Source of the DNA: Lingula anatina
Lineage: Eukaryota > Brachiopoda > Lingulata > Lingulida > Lingulidae
Assembly: GCF_001039355.2 (NCBI RefSeq)
Contig: NW_019776013.1
Span: 140,563-169,184 of the forward strand
Length of the DNA: 28,622 nt
Reading direction: 5' to 3'
Shown here in pieces: positions 20,286 through 28,622 of this stretch. The translations under genes and the position numbers were made by a program. A model generated the notes under the pieces. That model made no database searches, had not been told where the DNA came from, and saw nothing but the letters and a program-made list of their open reading frames with translations. How positions within the stretch are numbered: the first letter of the stretch is position 1; every line of letters begins with the position of its first letter.

Positions 20286-23200
20286 GGGAAAAATTTATTT
20301 TTTTGTGTTTTTTGACAGTTTTTTATTTTTTTTGTTTTTCCATGCTTTAATTACTAAATTTTTTTTCATTTTNCTGTTTGTTTGTTTGTCTTTGAGAGAG
20401 AGAGAGAGAGAGATGGGGGGGGGGACAAGTACCTGTGAAGCTTGGGTTCACCATAACTCCCACCCTGCCCTGAGTGTGCTGTTGATTTGTTTGAAAGTTT
20501 GCTGCTAAATGTGTGTGATACTTGGTAGTCCTTCTTGCAAAGTTCGTATTTTATTTTATGATGTATTAATTTATTATTCTTTGTTTCAGATTCCTTCTGG
20601 GATTTTCTCCCTATGCAAAGTACTGAGGAAAGAGGTTTGATGATATTCTTATCAGAGACATGAACAGTTTTTTATTCAGAGAACTTTGATATGCTATCTG
20701 TATTACTTTAACTTTCTTTTGGTATGTAGTTTAAACCTGAAGTAACACATTTTTAATTCAACTGCATGAAGTTCCACCACATCAGCTGCACAAATATGTA
20801 ATTTTATAATGCAAACAGATAATTAAATTTTTATAAATTAAAAGTATGTGTATAATTTTGATTTTGTACCTTTTATTTATTTATTTTTTCTGTTTTACAG
20901 GCCTTAATTTTGTTTGGAAACCATTTTTCTTCATTGAAAGGTGGCGGCAGCCTTAGTGAACTTAGTTCTCTACGGGTAAGAAAGAAAATTAGTGTAAGGG
21001 GGTAGCAGAAGTAATGGCAGACTCTTTAGTGCAGTGAGGTGCTGAATGAAAGCTGACAGAATTTGTCCACGGATATTTTTCTTGTTTTCTTATACATTCA
21101 GACAAATTGCAGTTTATTGCATAAAAGTGTGAATTAAGTATGTATTTTTTTAGTATCCATATTGTTTTTGTTTTCCAAGTCGGCATTCCTGGCATAAATA
21201 GTTTCATCCATATCGCAAAAAAAAATCATGATTCTTGCACTTTTTCTCACCACGATTCTAAGCGCCAACCATCAGTGTTTCTGAATATCAAATTCTTCAA
21301 ATTGTGATATTTAATATTGTATTTATTACCAGGTTCTTGATCTCCATGATAATGAATTCTCCAGCTTACCAGAAGAGATAGGGGAGTTACAAAACTTACA
21401 GGTATTGTATGGTTGAGGTCAAGTCTGCTGCTGCTGGTGCTTTTTTAATAGTCGGAAATTATCAGAAATACTGGTGCTGTTTATCTCTATGTTTTCCACA
21501 CATTTTTCTTAAAAAAAACGTCCGAGAATTGTTAAACATTTCTGTTAAAGGCTTACGGTATTGGTGATTTTCTCAGGATTTGCCTACAATACTTATGATA
21601 GACTAGTCAAATATTGTTGAAAAATACTGACCCAAGCATATAATAGTGCACGTGCAATTTTGATAAGACCTATATCACATTAAACTACAATGAAACTCAA
21701 CAAAGATGGACAGTAGGTTCTTTGCTTTAACTGTTCTGTAATAATTATATTAGTTATTTCTGCCACAAAATGTTATTTTCTTTCGTTTTATTTATGCTTT
21801 CATCTTAATCCAGGTTTTAAATCTTGCCAGTAATAAACTGAAAGAACTCCCCTCCAGCATTGGGAAGCTTAAAGTATTGCAGACACTCAATGTGAGAGGT
21901 GAGAAAGTCACTTGGCAGGTTGCCAGCACTTTAATATTTCTGTTACATAATTGTGAAAAAACAATTTAACCAGACAACCCCCTGGGTTTTAGAGATTAAT
22001 TAATGGAAACATCTGTCAGTGAATGAGAGGCATAGACAATACTATGCTGATAGTGAATGTTGATTTTCAGTAATCTCTGAGACTCTTAATCAGCAAAAGC
22101 TTCACATAAAACATTGATTGGAAATTTAGGTTTTTCAAGAATGTAACAATGATGTGTAATACCTAAAATTACTTCAATCACGAGCTCTTCATTGTAATAG
22201 TGTGAGGAAGCAGAATGTTAAAAACACTAAAAAAGCATTTTAAGTTATATTGAAAGATTAAGGGTATTTATTAAAAGATAATGATGATATTTTTTCATTG
22301 CAGACAACAAATTAAAAGTCCTCCCAGAAACCCTTTGTCAGTTGTCACGGTTACGTACACTAGATGTCTCTGGCAACCACATCACTGCATTACCCAAGAA
22401 GCTCTGCAATATTCGTACACTTGATACTCTGATAGTAACAGCCTCTGACATGAAAATGCCTCCAGCAGGTTCGTATGAAAAATGTCTTCTGAAAAATCTT
22501 TGGTTGGACAGTTTAACTAAACAGGCATTGTTTGTTTTTCCTGTTACTATTTTGCTTTTAGTAGTAGATTTTATTAGTCTGATGTCTGTAAGTTCTTATC
22601 TGTTCAGGTAAACAATAGAAAAAAGATTGATTTGTGCCATTTTTCTCTGAATTATATGGCTGAAAGTTCATGTAAGATTTCAGCCATTCCTATTGATGAC
22701 AACTGTTTGCCCATTCATTGTCACAGGTGCTTCAGTTTGATATAAGTCAGAAAATGGATATATCATTAATCAACTTTATTTCTGTTATTCATTTGACTGT
22801 CCTTGTCAAAATGTTTGCAGAAAGAATACTACATGGTTTACAAATAGTTAAAGCATAGAAAGTTTAGGGTAAGGAAGGACAAGAACTTCAAGAAGTGTAT
22901 TGTGTGTGAATATTTTTAAAAACTAATCTAAAGAAATCATTGATAAATACCTTGTGTATTAAAAAAGAGATCTTCTTTGTGACTATTTCAGACATATGCA
23001 ACCAAGGCACAGAGACCATTATGAAGTATTTATGCAGTGGTATGTAATGATATAAATCAAATAAATATTTGAAAGATAGAAGAATGGGATGAATGGAGGT
23101 CCTTCACCTTTCTGTTATTAATATGCTATTTTGGTCAACCAGGCCATTTGTATTTGATTTGATTTGATGATCATACAGGAATATATAATAGCAATAATGG

Positions 23201-25391
23201 TGGTCAGATTTTGATTATGTATTGTTTGGATATATATTATAGAATGTGTGGTTAACTTTCGCTTAATGCTTGTATGTAGTACTGTTCCTCCCTTGTTATT
23301 TGCTTAAGATAAACATATACTAAGAATAACCAAGAAACTTTTTATGTGATTTTCTTTCTAAAAATTTACTGTAAAATATTAAGTTTTTAAATCTTTTATT
23401 TTTTCATCATAGAATGTGGTATAGAATATATACCACCCTCCAAGGTATTGCTTGACCAACTGGACTCTCCACTGGACATGGAGACAAAGTGGAGAAAACA
23501 GTCCCTCAGAGCTATGGAGGAAGAAAACTTAAAGGTAATGGACGCGTCCCATGATACTTCATATATAATTATCATCCTGTTTCTTTTTTTACTTGGCCTC
23601 ATTCTCAAACAGTCTCTTTCAAAGTGTTTGTTTGAGAATGAGGCCAATGGAAGTTGAAGCTGTTAGAGAATGAGTCCTCCCTTTTATGCTTTTTGAGGGG
23701 AAGCAGGTGGCATTCCCTCAACCTCTTTACTTGTATGGAGAGCAGAAGAGAAGAAATTGAGAATTTTTTTGTGGGGGCTATTGGCAAAAAAGTTCACACT
23801 GAGGGTTGTTCTTTAATTAAAGATTGAAAAATACTTTTATATTAATTCACAATAAATGCATAGTTTCCCATTCAAATTAGGTTACCACTGATCTTAAACT
23901 TAAGCAGTTTTTTTAAACAATCACATTATGTTATTATGAGTGCAAGTGGACTAATGCTGATATATCAGCTAGAATTTTTTAGTCTTAAAGTTAAGACCAA
24001 CTTTTGGTCAAATGCTGTTTTGTGGAAACATTGTCTGGAGTTATTATTTTCTATGGGTGAACTTTCTTTATTGTATGGTGCACACGATGTATTCCTGTGT
24101 ATAGTGATCATGTGACCCATTTTCACTTGATTTGCTTGGACACTTCATTGGTCTGGATAACAATAGACATAAGAAAAATGCAAAATTTTTGTCATGCGAC
24201 ACAGTCTACAGTTTACCTCAAGCACTATCAGCTGTTCTGAACAAGCCCTGTTCATGCAATAAATGAAGTTCACTGCACAGTATCCTTTATACAGTTATTC
24301 TGTCAATTTTTTTCACATGCACAAAAAATGCTTGATCAGGCACTGTCGACTGCTTGACCTGTCCTTGTCAACTGCTTGACCTGTCCTTGTCAATGCACTT
24401 GCCTAAGTTCACTATTACTTGTTCTTTTGCTGGTGCTGTTTAAAATCCCCCCCCCCTCCCAACACTCTCTCTCTCTTTCTCTCCTCATATGTATGCACGG
24501 CTTTAAAGAATCCTGTAGACATTTGATTGTTTTATTCATCCAAAATATAGTTCTGTTATTTTTAAGATGTTTAGAAATAATGTCAAAGAATATATATATC
24601 ATATTGTATGAAGGGTTCCAGTGTTAAAATTTAATGAATAAGATATCATTTTTTTTTTTTTTTTTTGGTCAGTTTTGTTTATCTTACTTATGATGCTCAG
24701 GATTGCATGAACAGCATTTGAAGAATGGGACTTAGTATTTTGTAAATTAAAAATCTTAGTATTATGGATGGCATGTTAAATTTGATAACTCTTGATGAAA
24801 AAAACCAACTTCAGAGAAATGTTTCAAATTAATTTTCAAATTGAATAGAATTATGGAAGTAAATGTTTGATTTTTAGAATGTTGTATTTTATACTATTTT
24901 TTGTTAAGTGCATGAAAACCTCTACCTATTGATTATGAATACTTTTATATATTACTATTATTGTATTATTATTATCATTATTATGAAATACTTCAATGAA
25001 AACCTTAGTCTCAACAATAGCAATTATTTTTGTGTAGATTATAATTTTATTTGGGGGGAAACCCTTCTTCACCAGGACTAACTTCACAGTAAATACTATT
25101 AAATCATTGTCATTAATTAAGCTAGATACATTTTATTTATTTTTCCTGATATATATTATTTTTCTTTTTCCCTTTGAAGGATACCTTGCAACATTACCAA
25201 AGCCTAAAGGTAGATGATGATAATTGTTTTTAATTGCTTCTTTTCTCTAGGATTCACTCATGAAATTTCAGCCAACATGGATATTCAAACTTATTCTAAA
25301 TTTAACACCTTATTTAATCATATTTGATTGAAATGGAGAAGTTGCATGAGTGGTTTCTTGGTTTTGGTGTTTGCTACCTTACACGTAGATT

Positions 25392-25431
<40 letters not shown>

Positions 25432-28400
25432 TAAAGAAAAATTGATATGTAGTATGTTATTAGACACTTTTTAATTTTTGCGTGCTTTTCCATGCTATAA
25501 TCACTACATGTTCATCAATCTGATGTTACCTCTTTGTCAGTGGTACATAATATAATAATATATAGATATTTAAGTAAGCAAGAGAAAATTTATCCATACC
25601 TTTACAACGTTATCATCTCACTGTCTCTAGTTAAATAGATAGATCATCGGATATTGCTTGCTGTATTCATCATAAAGATAGATTAATCATCCCATTTTGC
25701 TCACTGTAGAAAAATCATCACATTTTGCTCACTGTCTTTAGCAAAATCACACATATTATCAATGTCTTTAGCGAGTGTTGGCAAACATTTCATAATTTGT
25801 TCATGTGAGCAAAACTGAGCTCATAGTTGGTAGGATTTTACAAAGAATAAGAGAACATTATAGGTAAATTAAATGGCTTCTTTACATCACAGGATAAGAA
25901 AAGAGAACAGGCCACAGCCCTAGAGAGGGCGCTGCGTGAGGAACAGGAACAACAAGCCCAATTAGCAGTCTTGGCAGCATCAAAGAGAGATGACCTCATT
26001 AGACTATTGGCAGAGGTGAGAATGCATCTTCTGCGGTGTGTCTGTGATGTGACATTGTCAAATGAAGATATAGCAGTCTCTATCTTACCTCTGAAGAGTA
26101 TCTAATTATGTAAAAGGACTGCTGTATGCTCTTCATATCTCTGACTTTTTGGAAAATTTCTTCAAGTTACTCAAAAGATTGGAGTTTGGCAATGCAACAA
26201 GCTTAAGTTTGCAGGAAAAATTCTTTTTTCAGATGTCTGAAGATAAATGAGTTAAAGGGTAGTGATGGTGCAGAGTGTGCTGGGGGCTAAGTTGACTAGT
26301 GAAAAAAATGAATATATTTGAAAACTAAATCAAATTGTACTTGTTTGACTTTGTACTAATAAAAAATGGTAATAAAGGATAAGACAATTCAGTGTGGGTT
26401 ATTTTAGGATGAGAACAAGAGGCAGGGGGAATTTACAAAGTTGACTCAACAGAAAGAAGAAGAAAGACAGAAACTGGTGGCTACATTATATCAAGGTAGG
26501 AAGTAGATGGATATAATTGGTGATTTGGACAGCATTAACCTTCACATGCTACTATTCTGCTAAAATTCTGCTAAATACTGTAAACTGGTCTCTCTTTGAC
26601 CATATTCACACTGAAGCTGATGATAACCTAATGACTTTATGTAGGCCATTGAGCTAAATAAGTTGCGACTCTTAATTGTAGTTCAGCAGAATATAATCGT
26701 TTTTATACCAGCTTCAGATGTTCTCAAGATGATTATGGGTGAAATCTAGGCGTTTTTGCCCTGCTTTATGGTTTTATTGTATTATTGGGACTTTGGAGTC
26801 GCTTCCTCTTGTGGATGTAAATCTATCTTTTTATTTAACTCAACACTAGTGTTGCATTGTGCAGGCATGGTTAAGGTTTAATCAAAGACTCCTTCAAATT
26901 ACATGATCAAGACGAATGTATGACCTGCATTATGTAAACCTGACATTCTAATAATGAACCATAAAGGTGGGGATCTTAATGTACTTTACAGTGGAGCAAG
27001 GGGCCAGTGAGCTGATCAATAATATATTGGAAATGAATGAAAAAGCCCGCAGAACAGAGGAGATATTAGAACAGATGGAGAAGGAAAGGTATATTGAGTA
27101 TTAAGACTCTGGGTTCATGTATGCAGCATGGTTGTATAAAAAAACATTACTTCACAAGATTTGTGAATTAGTAGAATTTACTGGAAATGACTGGGATTCC
27201 TCTTGGTTGTAAAACAAAAACATTTCAAACATCTATCAAGATTCAGATTTATCACCAGATGTGCCCTCGCCTGCACAGTGGTGGACCAAAGTGGTTCTCA
27301 TTTTAGCAGAGTCTGAATATTTTTCCCTTTTGGATTTGATATTGTTTCTCACTGTGTGTTGTTATCATCTAGGATGGAGTTGGAGCAATGGCTGGTGGTC
27401 CACCAGGAGGAAGAAGAGAACTTAAGAAAACAAGAAGTCCTTGGTGAATACTCCTTTTCTTTTCTGTTTTAATAAACTCACCATCAACATCATCACATTT
27501 TAAATACAATGTTTCATATTGAAAAAATAAACCATGGTTTCTCTACTTAAAGTCAACAGCTTTTGCTTTGGAGTTTTGGAGTAAAAAGTTTTGCACGCAA
27601 GAGGTAAGAATATGTTAAATAAGAAAGTAAAATTTTTATTGAAATATCATTCGGAGTCCAAACACTTAAGTGGTGCTGTCTGCATTACTAAATTTGTAAA
27701 TGACCATTTTTTTTTTTTTTTTTTTGGCACATTGAGTCGGAGTTATTTTACAGGCATATTTAGTACCACCAGCGTATACGCTGGCGGTACTCATGGTTTT
27801 AGTCCCGGCCCGTCTCGTACAGCTCCGCCGGCTCCGCCGGCTCCGCAGTCGGGCGCCGGAAACAAGTCACCGTTACCGCTTCTCCTCCTAGACCGCAAGG
27901 ACNCATGTGGTTTTTCAGTCAATATGGAAAGGATGCTGCAAGAAAATGAAAACTTTGAAAATATGCGGCAGATGTACTTGGCTCAGCGCCAGGAGGTAGC
28001 ACAGAGAGCTCAGCAGAGGTTATTATGGGATAGAATTGGATTGAATGATTTTGATTAAAGCTGTGTTTTATACATCCAATCTTTCATCATGTGTTTCGTT
28101 TAATAATTCATTTGCAATTGATCCAACTTATTTCTTAAAAAATATATTGTAATGTTTACGTGTTAAATTCTTATTGATGTACTTTTACTGTAACAGTTAT
28201 TCTCAACTTTTCTGTCATTTCTCTTGTAAGAGATTTTCATAATCCTCAGTACTCTGTATGTGACATTTTCATTTTTTTGCCAGATGTATTAAGTTTATTT
28301 GACTGTTTATCCACTTGCACTTTATCCACTCATTTTCTAGAATTGAAGTAATTGAATTGAAAATCCAAATAATTCTGATGTGGAACTTCTTTCCATTTTA

Positions 28401-28489
28401 GTGTCGTGGATGCTGACAGTAATATCGAAAATCTTCTTGTAAACAAAGACATGAGCAAAAAGGAATTCTTGGAACAGCTTATCAGAGAG
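15382..28489 (+). CDS. LRSAM1: LRSAM1-like E3 ubiquitin ligase, partial at both ends, with a repeated exon block
   Basis: In vertebrates LRSAM1 is a cytoplasmic RING E3 ligase with N-terminal leucine-rich repeats, a long coiled coil, a SAM domain and a C-terminal RING; it ubiquitinates TSG101 and marks invading bacteria. Here the LRRs are plain (SSLPEEIGELQNLQ, KELPSSIGKLKVLQ, KVLPETLCQL), preceded by IPSGIFSLCKVL, which matches the vertebrate segment before the first repeat, and followed by YIPPSK and coiled coil. Exons after the duplication: 25893-26015, 26408-26495, 26992-27088, 27373-27443, 27919-28018, 28402-28489, with phases matching throughout. Counting the repeated block once, 402 codons are present. 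The true N-terminus is not visible and may lie in the gap at 15088. SAM and RING exons are beyond the window. Confidence 0.88.
19276..19330. repeat. C-rich (CCCCACC)n tract
   Basis: A C/A tract of about 55 nt in an LRSAM1 intron. The second block has only a short C-run at the matching place (about 24447-24459). Confidence 0.85.
20373..20373. other. Single N at the junction of the two 5.2-kb copies
   Basis: The N lies exactly where copy one stops and copy two starts. The ~100 bases before it are T-rich and degrade in similarity to the matching stretch in copy two, as at a low-quality contig end. Confidence 0.9.
20374..25510 (+). repeat. Second copy of the 5.2-kb direct repeat
   Basis: It starts at the base after the single N with the same CTGTTTGTTTGTTTGTC run as 15159. 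The right end is set by where resemblance to the last bases before 20373 fades (about 25510). Unique LRSAM1 intron sequence follows. Confidence 0.93.
20590..25209 (+). CDS. LRSAM1-like leucine-rich repeat exons, second copy (probable haplotype duplicate)
   Basis: Exons 20590-20634, 20901-20975, 21333-21401, 21814-21898, 22304-22468, 22992-23039, 23413-23534, 25180-25209 repeat the first set exactly in length and phase. Across 639 nt I find four differences, all synonymous (a GGT/GGC, an AGG/CGG, a CAT/CAC and a GCA/GCC). Because the block is 213 whole codons, automatic gene prediction would splice both copies into one protein with a doubled LRR region. Given the N at the junction, only one copy is probably real per chromosome. 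Confidence 0.85.
25511..25892 (+). other. LRSAM1 intron after the duplication
   Basis: Single-copy intron with two diverged short repeats of an AAATCATC...ATTTTGCTCACTGT word (about 25683-25735). Nothing coding. Confidence 0.6.
25893..28489 (+). CDS. LRSAM1-like coiled-coil exons downstream of the duplication
   Basis: Six exons occur once: 25893-26015, 26408-26495, 26992-27088, 27373-27443, 27919-28018, 28402-28489. The peptide is rich in Glu, Gln, Lys and Leu with heptad-like spacing (for example REEQEQQAQLAVLAASKRDD), the long coiled coil of LRSAM1. LRKQEVLVNMERMLQEN runs straight across the intron that contains the gap at 27903, so no coding exon seems lost there. The donor after 28018 (AG/GTTATT) is weak. 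If unused, the exon reads on to a TAA at 28056-28058, giving a protein without SAM or RING. The last exon ends in a good donor (GAG/GTAATT) and the gene continues past the window. Confidence 0.85.
27706..27902 (-). mobile_element. SINE-like retroposed fragment with poly(A) tail and a 30-nt palindrome
   Basis: Read on the minus strand, a GC-rich head (three CCGGCGGAG-like units at about 27822-27850) is followed by a near-perfect palindrome at 27762-27791 (one mismatched pair) and then a run of about 20 A at 27707-27727. A GC-rich body ending in poly(A) in an AT-rich intron suggests a retroposon. Its 5' end is cut by the N at 27903. I do not recognise the family; foreign sequence at a contig end is the alternative. 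Confidence 0.45.
27903..27903. other. Single N 16 bases upstream of an LRSAM1 exon
   Basis: The base sits in the intron between the exons at 27373-27443 and 27919-28018, directly after a GC-rich segment unlike its surroundings. It probably marks a third join. Confidence 0.6.
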
Positions 28490-28622
28490 GTAATTATAAG
28501 GTTTAAATATAAATTGTTGTTGAGATGATGAATGTTGAAAATAAAACTGAAAAAAAAAAATAATTGAACCTTTTGAAATCTAAGTGAAATCTAAAGGTTC
28601 AGCTGGCTATAATAATTTTTTT

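Larger units (their letters stand above)
15159..20372 (+). repeat. First copy of a 5.2-kb direct repeat
   Basis: The block begins at a CTGTTTGTTTGTTTGTC run followed by a (GA)n tract and ends at the N at 20373. It aligns along its whole length, exons and introns, with 20374 to about 25510. Differences include base changes, homopolymer lengths (C-rich tract at 19276-19330 against a short C-run near 24447), and a ~27-nt segment present only in copy two around 20751-20776. Confidence 0.95.

Noticed and set aside
15382-25209. A genuinely doubled LRR domain in LRSAM1
   Set aside because: The repeat boundary coincides with an N, and silent-only coding differences with indel-rich introns fit alleles better than an old functional duplication; kept as a finding about assembly.
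27591-28058. 155-codon plus-strand open frame
   Set aside because: It runs through an intron, a poly-T, a SINE-like insert and an N before entering the true exon at 27919.
1-28622. CRISPR arrays, tRNA or rRNA genes, bacterial operons
   Set aside because: No regularly spaced repeats, cloverleaf genes or ribosomal sequence were seen; spliced genes show this is animal DNA.

Overview
The window looks like nuclear DNA of a marine invertebrate animal. It is AT-rich, its genes are split by GT-AG introns, and it carries microsatellites, short inverted-repeat transposons and SINE-like debris. Its gene families (RIG-I-like receptor, caspase, LRSAM1) are bilaterian. The exact phylum cannot be fixed from sequence alone; an echinoderm or a lophotrochozoan would both fit.

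Minus strand, 13132 down to 1793: one gene of 14 coding exons. I joined them by hand at GT/AG sites with matching phases, giving an uninterrupted reading frame of 3567 nt (1188 residues). The predicted order is RLR-type CARD, then a complete caspase (p20 and p10, catalytic residues intact), then a linker, then a complete RIG-I-like helicase (Walker A, DECH, TAS, QARGRAR), then a zinc-binding RIG-I C-terminal domain. A protease built into an RNA-sensing helicase is the most interesting content of the window. The caspase block (exons 3-9) is flanked on both sides by phase-1 introns, so it can be included or skipped without breaking the frame. A likely 5' UTR exon lies at about 13830-13900. The introns hold several transposon remnants.

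13.9-15.2 kb: a region between two divergently transcribed genes, with a CpG-richer patch and a consensus CRE site.

Plus strand, 15382 to the window end: an LRSAM1-like E3 ubiquitin ligase gene, partial at both ends. It shows leucine-rich repeats followed by coiled coil; the SAM and RING parts lie beyond the window. Eight exons (213 codons) occur twice, at 15382-20068 and 20590-25209, inside two ~5.2-kb near-identical blocks that meet exactly at a single N (20373). The copies differ by only four synonymous changes in coding sequence but by many substitutions and indels in introns. This is best read as two haplotypes joined end to end by the assembler, though a genuine tandem duplication is not excluded. 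Two other single Ns (15088, 27903) mark further joins. The first probably hides the N-terminal exon, and the second abuts a GC-rich SINE-like piece.

Functionally, the two divergent genes could both serve cell-autonomous defence: an RNA-sensing caspase-helicase, and a ubiquitin ligase whose vertebrate relative marks intracellular bacteria. That link is inference.
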